Shown here piece after piece: positions 1 through 11,068 of a stretch of DNA of 64,000 bases. The stretch lies in contig JAHHIN020000030.1 of the NCBI GenBank assembly GCA_019925095.2, forward strand, positions 3,423,501-3,487,500. The letters are read 5' to 3'. The position numbers and the translations under genes were made by a program. Below the pieces are notes generated by a model that worked only from the letters and a program-made list of their open reading frames with translations, was not told where the DNA came from and ran no database searches. This stretch comes from Dendrolimus kikuchii. Taxonomy: Eukaryota; Arthropoda; Insecta; Lepidoptera; Lasiocampidae. How positions within the stretch are numbered: position 1 is the first letter of the stretch; each line of letters opens with the position of its first letter.

Positions 1-208
1 GAATTACTCCACCACGTTCCGTGCCCGTGCAATGAGGCTTCAACTCCTGGCACGGTTGTCCGGGCCCGGGCTTCCCCGGGTAAGTTATATCAACTCGTGG
101 ACACGGAAAACGCCACGAATTGACTCCCTACGTCACTCCGGTTAAGGTAGTGCCGTGAACTCCCAGTGCGCATCGTGGTACGGCTTTCCGTTGAAATGAA
201 TGTTTGCA

Positions 209-262
209 CACCCATCCAAGTACTGACCGCACCAAGCGACGTTTAACAATCATGATCGACTA
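209..262 (-). pseudogene. 5S-rRNA-like fragment (antisense)
   Basis: Read on the minus strand, this stretch resembles the middle of insect 5S rRNA. On the plus strand it contains CACCCATCCAAGTACTGACC at 209-228, the complement of the 5S internal-promoter segment, followed by diverged matches to the next 30 bases (GTTTAAC, TGATCG). The rest of the 120-nt gene is not recognisable, so this is a pseudogene piece or the head of a 5S-derived SINE, not a working gene. The match is from memory of the 5S consensus. Confidence 0.5.
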
Positions 263-315
263 GCTAATGCACGTTCCACTGTGCCAACTAGCCGCTCCCG
301 GTTTTGGTCTAAAGA

Positions 316-331
316 TAACCTAACCTAACCC
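316..331. repeat. Short telomere-type CCTAA run
   Basis: Three tandem TAACC units match the insect telomere repeat (TTAGG/CCTAA). The run is too short to show a telomere. It may be chance, a repaired break, or the edge of a telomere-associated retrotransposon. Confidence 0.3.
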
Positions 332-939
332 ACTGTCCTTGCCATAACCTTCGAACACCCCTTACACCTATATATTGTTTATCTAACATTAGTATTGCAT
401 GTTGTCATTAATTATAATAATATATACAAACTACAAAAATATAATAATGATCTTAATCACAATAATGTGAAAAATCTAAAATTCCGTATTTTTATGTCAT
501 TCAAAGATGTTCAGTTTGATTGAATAATATTGATATTCATGCTGTACGGATTTAGTTCCTTTGCCTGACATTTAGCAAAGTGAGGTAAAAACATTGTCTC
601 TCAATATTATTAATCTAAGGTTTTACTTACATATTACAAAATGTCGTGATTTTTTAGCAATGCCGTAATATTTGATTTTATAATTATTAATTATTTTGAT
701 CATGTCATACATGTTACATTTGCAGATTAATCCCAAAAATAAAGTAATTGTGTTTTTATTATAATTAGTAGGTAAGTCGTCACGCTAAAATTGAACATTA
801 TTTCTATCGATGTAATGCACGTATTTCGTAATTAATTGTAATGTGTATTAATTTTTTGTCTAAATGATGGCTTACCGATGATTTTAGTGTCGTTATTAAA
901 GCATAGCAAACCATATGTAAAGTCTTTGAATACAAAAAA
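332..939. other. AT-rich flank, no gene seen
   Basis: Very AT-rich sequence with no open frame of note, no terminal repeat that I can pair, and no RNA gene. It lies between the 5S-like fragment and the truncated 5' edge of BEL-1. The last bases read as a possible splice acceptor (TTTTCAG ending about 950), which may be chance. Confidence 0.4.
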
Positions 940-2376
940 ATGCGTAATTTTCAGGTTCCGCGTTTATGCAAATTTACCAAAAATAGTAACAAAAAACCAA
1001 CTAAACGTTTGATCTTAGGAGACATAGCAAAGATATTTGATCCTGCTGGATGGTTAGCACCAATAGTTATTAGAGCCAAGAGTTTTATACAAACCTTGTG
1101 GATGGAGAGTCTTGATTGGGATGATCTACTGCCACAACCTTTAGAGATGGAATGGCTTAAATTTCGTGAAGAATTATGCAATATGCCTAAAATAAAATTA
1201 GATAGATGGCTAGGAATCACTGAAAATAGTACTAAAATAGAAATCCATGGCTTCTCAGACGCTTCAGACATTGCTTATTCTGCAGTAGTATATTGTCGCA
1301 CAATACAACCCGATAAAACAAAAGTTACAATGATTGAAGCCAAAACCCGAGTTGCTCCAGTTAAGAAAATATCAACACCACGTTTAGAATTATGTGGAGC
1401 AGTTCTTTTAGCTAAGTTAATAGAAAGAATAAAAACAACATTAAATATTCCATCACAACATATATTTGCATGGACAGATGCAACAATTGTCTTAGCCTGG
1501 TTACAACAACATCCAAGCACCTGGACTACCTTTGTTGCCAACAGAGTAACAGAGATAATCAATGTAATAGATAAAGAGAGATGGCATCATATCAGTTCAT
1601 CGGAGAATCCAGCGGACGTGGCTTCTCGAGGAATCTCACCTAGTGACCTGCAGTCCCATGAGCTGTGGTGGAACGGTCCATCCTGGCTTAGTGAGAATAG
1701 TGAAATCCCTATGAAAGACATAAGTGAAATAATTAGTTCAACAGATCTTGAAAAAAAAGTCCAAGTGAAAGTGTTAATGCATAGCGTTGTGAACTCACCT
1801 GAACAAGAAAACATTATTAGTAAATTTTCAAATCTTAAAAGACTGATAAGAGTAATTAGTTATTGCTTAAGGTTTTACTATAAGTGTAAATATAAAATTA
1901 ACAAGGAAAATTTACCAGATTATATAAACACAACTTATCTTAATTATAAAGAATTGCAAACTTCATTAAAATTATTGTCAAAGATTACTCAAAAACAACA
2001 CTCTCTAAACAAAAAACATTTATTCAAATTAAATCCATTTGTTGATACAGATGATTTACTAAAAGTAGGAGGACGCATACAAAATTCACTAGTAAATATA
2101 GAAACTAAACATCCTGTAATATTATCTAAAAATTGTTACTTAGCTTACCTGATTGTAAAGGATGCACACTATTCTACTTTGCATGGCGGTAATCAATTGA
2201 TGTTAAATTATATTAGAAACAAATATTTTATTTTTGGTGTAAAACATATTATAAAAAAAATTATTAGAGAATGTGTACCTTGCTGTAGAAACTTAGGAAA
2301 AACAATTAATCAATTAATGGGCAATTTACCAAGAGACAGTCACTCCTCAAAGAGCTTTTTTAGTCAGCGGTATTGA
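940..2376 (+). pseudogene. BEL-1 pol fragment: RNase H-like region and integrase zinc-binding domain
   Basis: This is the C-terminal half of a BEL/Pao retrotransposon polyprotein. It opens just after the reverse transcriptase, with the family motif GDIAKIFDPAGWLAP (about aa 26-40). It continues through the RNase H-like part (HGFSDAS near aa 103, PRLELCGAV near 147, AWTDATIVLAWL near 177) and reaches an H2C2 integrase zinc finger near aa 407-450. Gag, protease and the RT catalytic core are missing, so the copy is 5'-truncated at about position 950. The frame is lost near 2335 by what looks like a one-base indel, and integrase continues in the next frame. The nearest upstream sequence is plain AT-rich DNA with no matching LTR. 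Family assignment is secure; it is a dead copy. Confidence 0.85.
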
Positions 2377-3286
2377 TATGGCCGGCCCAGTAGTCCTAAA
2401 GTTATTTAGTGGACGAGGGTCAAATAAAACACAAAAGGCTTATATTGCTCTATTTATATGTACAGCAACAAAGGCTATTCATATTGAATTAGTTACTAGT
2501 CTCAGTACAGAAGCTTTTCTTGCTGCATTTAGACGTTTCACAGCACGTAGAGGTCATTGTAAAAAACTTATAAGTGATTGTGGTACAAATTTCATAGGTG
2601 CTGCTAAAGAACTGGATAACTTAGTCTCTAAAAGTATGTGTCATTTACCTAAAGAAATTATAGATAACTTAGAATTGAATGGAACTGAATGGCAATTTAA
2701 CCCTGCCAGTGCTGCGCACATGGGTGGCTTATGGGAATCTGCCATCAAGTCTGTTAAAAGACATTTAAATAGAGTGTTAGGTGATTGTAAACTAACTTAT
2801 GAAGAATATTCTACATTGTTATGTCAAATAGAAAGTTGCTTGAATTCTCGTCCATTGACTGCTCTTGATGATGACAAAGAGGGCACTACTATCTCTCTAA
2901 CTCCAGGCCATTTTTTAATTGGGGAAAATCCTATAGTAGTTCCAGATGAAAATCTTGAATCCACACCAGTACCTTATCACCATAGATGGATATATCTTCA
3001 ACAAAAATTACAATCATTCTGGCGTAGATGGAGTCAAGAGTATCTAGTTAATTTGCAAAAGCGAACAAAATGGACTAGTATTCAAAACAATGTTAAAATT
3101 GGTCAAGTAGTATTAATTAAAGATGAAAGGTTACCACCCACTAAATGGTTGATGGGCAAAATAATTGATGTCCACCCTGGTTCTGATCAAATGGTCAGAG
3201 TAGTTAGTATTAAATGTAAAAATTCAATAATTAAAAGACCAATTCACAAATTATGTTTGTTACCTACAGAAGATGTTTTAGTTTAG
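2338..3286 (+). pseudogene. BEL-1 integrase core and C-terminal domain
   Basis: This continues the preceding fragment in the next reading frame, so the true domain starts about 40 bases before the first ATG at 2378. The catalytic aspartate of the first motif (GIDMAG) lies across that ATG. The second sits in SDCGTNF (near 2573), where most relatives have SDNGTNF. The glutamate lies in GGLWESA (near 2734). The C-terminal DUF5641-type domain (WRRWSQEYL, LPPTKWLMGKIIDVHPG) ends the protein at a normal position, so the 3' end of pol is complete. Downstream comes a short untranslated region and a purine tract leading into a partial LTR. Confidence 0.85.
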
Positions 3287-3481
3287 ATTTGTTTAGACAG
3301 TTACCCCTTTTAAACCTTATGTTTATTTCTTTGATATTCTTTATTATATAGCAGTACTTTTTGATCAAGAGTGAAGATTTTTTTTTGTTTAAGAGAAGTT
3401 ACATTTTAGTTTTATTTAGCAGTAGATATAATATAGTGTGTATAGTGTTTTAAAAGTATTGATATACTTTGAGGGGCGGTA

Positions 3482-3618
3482 ATGTCTAAAAAAAAAACTT
3501 AATAGTCTGTTGTCAATCTGTCATACTGTCATCAACTAAGTTTCCGTTTTCCCTCCAAAAGTGTGTGATTTCATGTATAGTAATAGAAACTATTCTAGCA
3601 AATAAAAAAATAGTAAAA
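3482..3618 (+). repeat. BEL-1 partial 3' LTR
   Basis: A GGGGCGG purine-rich tract at about 3472-3479 is followed by TGTCTAAAA, the usual polypurine tract and TG start of a BEL-type 3' LTR. About 137 bp remain before LINE-A sequence begins. No 5' LTR mate exists in the window, so the right boundary is inferred from where homology to LINE-B starts. Confidence 0.45.
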
Positions 3619-5695
3619 CAGGGACGCACAACGCCGTTATATCCACAAATCTCTTGATATTGATGATTCCGCTAAGATCTGGAAGTTTCTTAAATCTCTA
3701 GGAGTTGGTAAACCTTTGAAGAATTTCCTTCCTAAAGACTTAAACATCGAACTGTTAAATCAGCACTTCTCATCTTCTGCCAGATTTGATAGGCAATCAA
3801 AGTTGAACACTTTACGTTATCTTTCAATTTTATCAACTCCTGTTTATCCCTCATTTGTTTTTAGTCAATTCTCTGATTGTGATGTTAGAAAGAGCATTCT
3901 GTCCATCAGTTCCAATGCGGTGGGTTGCGATAGTATCAGTCGCAATATGATAGTTCCCATATTGGACGTTATCATTCCAGTGATCTCACACATTTTCAAT
4001 TATTCTATAACCTCAAGTACATTTCCTGAGATCTGGAAACAAGCCCAAGTGATTCCATTACCAAAAAAAGCAAATCCTGTCTCATTTTCCGAATATCGTC
4101 CCATTTCCATTCTTCCTTTCCTATCCAAGGTGTTCGAACGACTTGTTTATCATCAGTTCAGCATCTTCCTCAACACAAACTCCCTAATCAATCCTCTCCA
4201 ATCCGGTTTTCGTCCTGGTTATAGTACTACCTCTGCATTGGTAAAGATCACTGATGATATTCGTTACGGTATGGGAAACGGTCTGCTAATGATATTATCG
4301 CTTCTCCACTTTAGCAGCGCGTTTAATAATGTTGATTTTGACATTCTACTCGGGATTTTATGCTCTCTTAACATATCTCCAACGTCTATTGACTGGTTTC
4401 GTAGTTACCTGTTTGGACGACGGCAGCGCATTCGCTACGATGATGTTTACTCATCGTGGTGCGACTTGTCTGCTGGTGTCCCTCAGGGCGGCGTGTTATC
4501 ACCTCTTTTATTTGCTATCTTCATTAATTCGATCTCCAGTAACCTTTCTTCGTCCTATCACCTCTATGCAGATGATCTACAAATCTACACACAGGCTAAT
4601 TTAGATGGACTGCACAAAGCAATTGAAACTTGTAATCGAGATTTCACTAAAATTGTTGAATGGAGCAAAGCCTACGGTCTATCCATAAACCCAAAAAAGA
4701 CACAAGTTATTATAGTTGGTAGTTCTAGGCAAATCTCCAAGATAGATTGATGTTCTCTTCCTGAATTTAAATTTGACGGTGTAAAAATTGATATCAGTGA
4801 AACAGTAAAAAATCTTGGGATTGTTATTGACAGAGAACTGTCTTGGAGACCTCAACTGATCAATCTTAGCCGAAGACTCTTTGCGTCGTCAGCTTCGCTT
4901 AGAAGGCTTAAAAATTTCCTCCCTACTGCTACAAAAGTTATGCTTGCCCAATCTCTGTTACTACCCATACTTGATTATGCTGACGCCAGTTATCTCGACT
5001 TAACACAAGAACAACTGAATAAGCTCGATCGACTTCAAAATGTCTGTATTCGGTTTATATTTGCGTTGCGCAAATATGACCACGTTTCCGAATATCGTAA
5101 GAAGCTTAAATGGTTACCTATTCGCCTTCGCCGGAATGTTCACTTGCTCTCTCTTTTGTACAACATCCTTTTTGATCCTCGTACTCCTCCTTATTTAAAG
5201 GAACGTTTTGACTTCCTACATCTTTCTCATTCCCGTTATTTGCGCTCTAGTAATAATCTCTCCTTAATGACACCTGTACACACTTCTTCCTTCGTTGACA
5301 ACTCCTTCACAGTACAGGCTGTCCGTTTATGGAACTCACTGCCACTCAATATCAGACAAGCTAAGTCAGTATCCTCTTTTAAAATCATGGTTTTTAATTA
5401 TTTTTGGTCCTCTCAGGTATAATAGTGCTGTATGTATTGTGATATGTACTGTGTTTATATAGTATATAATAAAGATTTTTATTATTTTATATATTTTGAA
5501 CATTTTATATTATTTATTGTCTACACCGCCACTGTCATGTTTTAATATTTTCCTTAGTTTAAGGGGTTGCCTGGAAGAGATCGCTTTAAGCGATAAGGCC
5601 GCCCTTTGTTCAACATTTATTGTATCTAGTTTTTAAGTTTAAATTTTTGGTGAACAATAAAGTGTTTTCATTCATTCATTAATTCATACTTCATC
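3619..5695 (+). mobile_element. LINE-A, 5'-truncated non-LTR retrotransposon
   Basis: This copy shares sequence with LINE-B (43670-46685) from about position 3619 to its tail. It lacks the endonuclease and starts shortly before the reverse transcriptase, the usual outcome of incomplete target-primed reverse transcription. Its 3' end carries the conserved tail with the hairpin ATCGCTTTAAGCGAT (about 5580-5594) and the polyadenylation-like GAACAATAAAGTG. It ends in an (ATTC)n-type microsatellite rather than poly(A). That tail type points to the CR1/L2/Jockey superfamily; I cannot name the clade. It sits in the 3' LTR of BEL-1. Confidence 0.75.
3716..5422 (+). pseudogene. LINE-A reverse transcriptase with one stop codon
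   Basis: This is the reverse transcriptase part of LINE ORF2. Recognisable blocks in order are GVPQGGVLSPLLF (near 4479), the catalytic YADDLQIY box (near 4564), and a C-terminal segment ending LWNSLPLNIR, typical of Jockey/CR1-type ORF2. A TGA at 4748-4750 interrupts the frame. The same frame then stays open to 5422, so this looks like one nonsense substitution in an otherwise readable domain. LINE-B has a sense codon there (AKIDFSQ against SKID-stop). The copy cannot move itself because its endonuclease is absent. Confidence 0.8.
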
Positions 5696-5699
5696 GGTT

Positions 5700-6054
5700 C
5701 GGTGAGTTATTTCTCGGGCATTAGCGTTGGTGCAAAAGGCAATGGGATGAAGTGGTTCAACCTTAAGGTTTAGGTTCAGATTAATACTGATACTGGTGTT
5801 GATTTCACTTACGTACACAAATAAAACGCACACACGCACTTGTTATGAAACTTATAGTGCCACCGCCGTGGCCACAAAAAGCGAACAGTTTTATGGAAAA
5901 TATCCGAAGTCCAAAGAGATGGCGATCATTAAACTATTGTGTGTATCTAAAATGAACAACGCCATCTAGGGGCGTACGTCAAAATCATAGATGTGAAGAT
6001 TTAAATCTTTATATTAGGCTTTTCTTAATTATAAATATAGGGTATTTTCGACAT
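5700..6054 (-). repeat. BEL-2 3' LTR (approximate)
   Basis: Read on the minus strand, GGGCGGTA followed by TGTCGAAAATA at about 6062-6044 gives a polypurine tract and TG start of a BEL-type LTR immediately downstream of the BEL-2 pol end. It shares the internal string CTAGATGGCG-TGTTCA with the putative BEL-A LTR. The far boundary is guessed from the end of the LINE-A tail, since no second LTR copy is present. Confidence 0.4.
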
Positions 6055-6314
6055 ACCGCCCATTAAGGACTTGGGATTTATTTAGCAAATCACAATGTCC
6101 TTCAACTACATTACATCATTCACTAAAATACATATAATTAGTTAAATCATATAAAAAACAGAAACTGATGGGGGAGTTGTGTTTACACTACATCGGAATT
6201 TAATAACATAACTGTAACAAAATATAAATCTCCGCCCACTATCAAAAAAGGTTTTAGAAATGTTTGATATAAAGAAAATAAACGAGCAAAACCAAAAAAT
6301 AACAACAAAGAATA

Positions 6315-7390
6315 CTATTCTTTGGGCAAAATACAAATCTTATTTACCGGCCGTTTGATGCACTTGTCTTTACATTTTAAAGTAACGAGTTACATTGTCT
6401 TTGCCTGTATGTTTTTAACTATTCTCCCTAAAATCCACTTAGTAGGGGGTAAATTTTCTTCGCGAATGATCACAATGTCATCTATGTCCGGCTCACGAAT
6501 GGTAGTAGTCCATTTGGAACGTTTATTTAAATTTAATAAATACTCATTTGACCACCTTTTCCAAAATTGATTTGTCATTGTTTGGATTACTCTCCACCTA
6601 TCTAAACAATTTACATTACTTGCTTGCTGTAAATGCGTATCATCTGCCACAGATGTAAGCGGTTCACCTACCAAAAAGTGGCCGGGTGTCAGGGGGAGAG
6701 GATCGTCAAGGTTGTCACTAATGTGATTGTTTGGACGTGAATTTAAACATGCCTCGACCTGAATTAGCAATGTAGCTAGTTCTTCGAGAGTCAAAGTACT
6801 CTCACCGATTGTTTTTCTGAGATGCAGTTTTGCAGACTGAACTCCGACTTCCCATAAACCACCAAAGTTTGGTGCATGAGGGGGTATGTAGTGCCAGGTA
6901 GTACCTTCTAAACTTAGGAGCTCTGATATTTCTTCAGGAAGTTTAGATTTAGCACGGTCAAACATTTCCCTTAGGTCTTTGTCAGCTCCTACAAAATTTG
7001 TGCTATTGTCAGAGTAAACATCCTAACAACGTCCTCTCCTTCCTATAAATCTCCGGAATGCTGCGATAAATCCCTTTGAAGTTAGATCTGACACAACTTC
7101 CAAGTGTATAGCGCGAGTGATCATGCACACAAACAAGCATATTTGGCCTTTGTAAGATTTAGCTCCCCTGCCTGGCGAAAATCTTATATTAATAGGTCCA
7201 GCGTAATCCACACCAGTTGCCTTAAAAGGCTTATCCGGTTTTACTCAGACATCAGGTAGTTGACCCATTAAAGGAGTTTTCTTCCTTTGAGAAAATCGCA
7301 AACAAGTGATACACTGCTGATAAGTATTTCTTCACTAGATTGCGCACTCGTATGATCCAAAAACGGCTTCTAATATGATTAAGCATCGCT
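6315..7390 (-). pseudogene. BEL-2 integrase remnant
   Basis: Minus-strand BEL/Pao pol fragment: end of the H2C2 zinc finger (about 7390-7300), integrase core (GVDYAGP near 7200, SDNSTNF near 7010, GGLWEVG near 6850) and the C-terminal domain ending with KRPVNKICILPKE and a stop at 6315. Breaks include a frameshift near 7300 and in-frame TGA at about 7243 and TAG at about 7021. Both stops sit where relatives have CGA and CAG codons, so they look like C-to-T decay. There is a further frame slip near 6390. The second motif reads DNS rather than DNG. The fragment ends abruptly at 7390 against GC-rich LINE sequence. It is clearly related to BEL-A, but a different subfamily. Confidence 0.8.
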
Positions 7391-9985
7391 TGACTGGCGC
7401 CGCGACGTGAGCGCGAGCGACGAGGGCCGCGACGACCGGTGTCGCGGCCGCGGGTCTCGCCCTCTGCCTGGGGGCCGGCTTGGGAGCCGGCACCACAGGC
7501 ACGGGTGCCGTGGCGGGGGCCGTTGCAGCATCGGCGGCGTCGCGTGCCACTCTCCGCTGCTGCTTGAGCCTCCACCTCGCCCCCCCTCTGTGCGACTTCT
7601 TTTTAGGGGGGGCCGGTGACGGTGGGGAGTCCGTCACCCCGACAGCCGGGCCCGCCACCACCTCCATCGGAACCGGGGTACTTACTTCCCCCGGATTCCG
7701 CCGGAAGGCGGCGGCAGCCGTGGCCGCTTTTGGCCTAACGGCCACGTTTGGTGCCGGTCTGGTTGCCGGCGCCTTACCTCGGTCGGCCGCTAGCGGTGGA
7801 CGGAGGGTCGGCGCGGCATTCAGCCGGTTCTCGATACCGGCGAACCGGGCATCGAGTATGGGGGCGACGACGTCGATCACGGCACGCACAAACTTGTCGT
7901 AATTGATGCCGCCGAGCCCCGGTGGAGCGGGTGTCGGCGCCGCCCCGTTGGCGGTCACCGGAGCCCGCTCCGTCCCGACGACGGGAGCTGGTGTCGGCCC
8001 TGCTACCGCAGCAGGGGCCGGATGCGATTTTTTAACCGCAGCGGGTGCGGCGGGCGGTTCTGGTACCGCCGCCGCCCCCGCCGTGGCGGCCTGGGCCTTC
8101 CGCTTGACGCGTACGGGGGTCAGCGCCGCCATTACAGCAGGCGCCGGCTCCGCAACCGAAGCGGAGGCCTTTAGGGCCTTACGCATATCTTCAAACTCCC
8201 TACGGTAGGAGCGGTTTTCCTTCCGTAGCGAGTTTAATTCCGTGCGTAGCCTGGCGTTCTCGTTACCGAGTTTCCAGGCCTCGGATTCAGGATTTCGCGT
8301 GACCAGTGTGTCGACGATGTCCGACACCCTGGACGCGGCCTCCTTCAGCCGGCGCACGTAGACCCCCTTCAAATTTCCCGACGTTTGGGCAATTTGAATT
8401 ATCTCGGCGACCTGTGCGCTCGCCGCTAGGCGGAGCTCCCCGGGGCCGAGAGCCGATACGTCCCCGATGAGGGCGGCGCACTGGCTAGCCGCGGCCACTT
8501 TGGCGGCGGTTGCCTTGCGCGCCTTGCGCCCCCTTTCACCCCCCTCGGTACGGAGGAAGCCCTCCGCACCCGCGAGAACGCTAGTAGCCGCCGCGGGTGC
8601 GCCCCCCGTGGGACGCAGAGGCGAGCGCGCGCGCGCTGGGGTAGAAGCACCCGATATGCTGGCCGAATCGGCGCCGCTGCTTTGGGACCGGTCCCAAAAG
8701 CGCGACCTCGATCCGGGAACGAACATAGGGGAATACGATATCGGCACCGTTGCCGCCGAAGACGTGGACTGCGTCGCCGAACCCGATGCCGAAAACAGTG
8801 GAGCTGAAAGTGAAGAGGACGACGTGCCCGCCGCCGCTGCTGCTGAGGACGAAGACGTCGCTGCAGCTGAAGACGCAGGTGCCGACATCGTGACAGCGGC
8901 TCCCATCCCAGTAGGGAAGGAAATCGAAGGGGTCGCCGCTGCCGCGCCTACTAAATCCCTATTCACAACCCCGGCCGAGGGCGCGAGTGAGGCTCGCGTG
9001 ACAACCGGTGTCGTGGGACGGCTGCTCTCGACATTGCACACCGAAAGGTTGCAAGTCGATGTCGTAGGCACAGGTGAAGCCCGTGCGCTATACGACACCG
9101 TCGTCGTAGGGCACCCATCCCCTGCCGTCGCTGAACCGGCCGCCGTGTATACCGGACTACAGGCAGGCGCTTCAGGGCGGGAATAACTATGATCGCGAAT
9201 CACACCGTCGAGCGCGTGCTCCAGCGAATCTGGGACGCTGCCGGACGGTGGGATGTCATCATGCTCTACGTAGGCGCCGCTCCCTTGTACGAGTGAGGCT
9301 CGCGCAGAGGTGGGTGGCGCCATGTAGGCGTATTGAACTATGGTGCTTGCAGCGCTCACAGCCAGGCAAACGGCCGAGTTCGCTGCAAGCAGCACGTTCC
9401 TATCTATATCTGGGTGTGCTGCGCTCCTGTGTGCGGCACGCCCGGATGGGGCCCTAGGCGCCATGGGAACCGGAGGCGGTCCCATCGCGCCGCACCTATC
9501 CTCATACGTAGCGGCGGTGCGGTCTACCACCGCCGACGCACTCCCTACCGAGGCGGGCACATCGGCAGCCGTGAAAACGGCACTATCCGTGTGCCCGGGA
9601 TGCGGCCCGGCAGCCGACCTGCTGCGACGGGCCGATGAAGAAGACATCTTCTTCACACGAGTCTCCCCGATCTCGGGCATCATCCAGCCATCCTTGGCCT
9701 TCGTGTGATCTCGCTTGCGCGGGACACTCGAAGGCCTCGGGGCCTTCTGGGAACCTGGGCCACCCATTGCTGGAGGCCCTTTCCCGTGCGGAGACCAGTC
9801 GACGGGCGCGAATTTCTAACCGACTCAAACGACCGTTAACTATTGCGTCATGCGCCGAAGCGCGCGAGAACAAAGCGAATAGAGTTTATAGACTCACCCC
9901 AATCGAAAAACAACTGATTCGCGCCGGAATCGAACTAAAAAACACTGTACACTATCACTACACAACTATTATCGCAATTTATCGC
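7391..9985 (-). mobile_element. R1-like LINE, 5' fragment only
   Basis: A GC-rich block in otherwise AT-rich surroundings carries a 5' leader (about 9985-9768) and most of ORF1 of an R1-like non-LTR element, but no ORF2. LINE copies usually lose the 5' end; this one has lost the 3' end. At 7390 it abuts BEL-2, which has lost its own 5' end there, so one deletion removing both explains the junction. Confidence 0.6.
7395..9767 (-). pseudogene. R1-like LINE ORF1 (gag-like), C-terminus lost
   Basis: A long open frame of about 790 codons belongs to the element, plus about 20 read through into BEL-2. The N-terminal half is Ala/Ser/Pro-rich and shows no recognised domain. The middle (about aa 430-560) has the gag-like block of R1-clade LINEs, including SGNLKGVYVRRLKEAA and then a heptad-rich coiled coil (ENARLRTELNSLRKENRSYR). 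Basic tracts follow (PPKKKSHRGG). The CCHC zinc knuckles expected near the C-terminus are absent because the element is cut at 7395. The frame being open for 2.4 kb partly reflects high GC, which also yields long antisense shadow frames here. The start at 9767 follows a leader, but an internal Met is possible. Confidence 0.6.
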
Positions 9986-9988
9986 TTT

Positions 9989-10946
9989 TTAGGAGAGAAA
10001 AAGCGCGGAAAATTGCAATTTCCGAGAAGAACACGGGCATTTGCGACTGCTTGGCACGAATGCCCTCCAAGAACTGTCTATTCTTACTGTGCCAACCTCG
10101 GTCAGCTTCTTCCAGATGGGCGGCGTCACCTTAAGGACCACTCTATGTGTGTTCTGGTTTCTTTCTCGAATCTTGTACGCTACCTCCATACCTTCGTTGA
10201 CCTCTTCTAAGCCCTCAAACACCGGTTTATTCTGGTTCTTGAGGGCCCTGAACAGGTCTTCGTCGGTATGGATTCTGAGTACCCCCGTTATCATTACTAT
10301 CGGTTTTTTTGTTGGCAATGTTCTCTGCTGTTAGGTCCTTCTTCTCCTTCAACAGCTTATGCGTCAACCTGTCCCTCTCTTCGGTTGTCCTGCAGCTGAT
10401 GATGACCCGCCCAGCACTTGATTTCCTCACTCGCTCGACCTCCACCTCTCCTTCCTTGGCGTTTAACGCCTTCCTTACCTCCTTGAGGGTATCATCGGCC
10501 GTGTTCGTGTCCTTTTTGCTTGTTATCGCTACGGAGTGTAGCGTGCGGTAGACAGGTGGCTTACCCCCCTGCTTTGCCGCCGCCACACTCGCGTAGCTCA
10601 CTTCTGGAGTGCTCCCCTCGCTGAAGCCTGGCTTGCACTTTTGAATAACCTTTTCCAGGTTATTCACGCTTTCCAGGCTTCTTTGCAAGAGCGCGGATTG
10701 CTCCTCCATTCTCTTTACCAGTTGGGCTTGACCTTCTTCAATCCTCTGGATTCTTTCCCTACCTTCTTCGTCACTCTCCCGCACTGGTTCTTGTGTGTGC
10801 GTTTCAGTCTGCACTTCCTTGCAGCTTGTTTCTTTTTCGACGACCGGGTCCTTCCACGTCTTGGCTGCTAAGGCCTCTAGAGCGTCCCCAAGGTCCCTGT
10901 TACATTGGGTCAGCAGGGTGAAAATTCGCTTCGTTGCGTATGACAC
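9989..10946 (-). pseudogene. Second R1-like LINE ORF1 fragment
   Basis: A second gag-like ORF1 on the same strand, of a different R1-like family. From 10946 it runs 239 codons: an N-terminal region, a coiled-coil stretch (RIQRIEEGQAQLVKRMEEQ), then the conserved gag block. A frameshift near 10300 moves it to the frame of 10318-9989, which reads VMITGVLRIHTDEDLFRALK and RVVLKVTPPIWKKL, phrases typical of R1/TRAS/SART-like gag just before the zinc knuckles. It stops before the CCHC motifs, where the leader of the other LINE begins at about 10000. So this too is a 5' fragment with its 3' end gone. Confidence 0.65.
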
Positions 10947-10988
10947 ACCCTGTTTGATCTCAGTTTTTAAATTTAGAATTTAAATTTA

Positions 10989-11068
10989 GAACTTAACAAT
11001 GAAACAACCGTGTACGCCATAACTGATTTATTTCAATCTACCCTCATATACATTATAATGCATACACC
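10989..11068 (-). repeat. Mag-1 3' LTR
   Basis: 80-bp terminal direct repeat, 78/80 identical to 15648-15727. On the minus strand it runs from GGTGTATGCATT to GTTAAGTTC. Between the pol stop and this LTR lies about 390 bp of AT-rich sequence with long T tracts. Confidence 0.75.

Noticed and set aside
316..331. True telomere or subtelomere
   Set aside because: Only three CCTAA-type units and ordinary interspersed elements on the right side; insufficient.
7480..9186. Several long plus-strand open frames (for example 7480-7902, 8467-9186)
   Set aside because: They are antisense shadows of the GC-rich LINE ORF1; composition is low-complexity Ala/Gly and no domain is seen.
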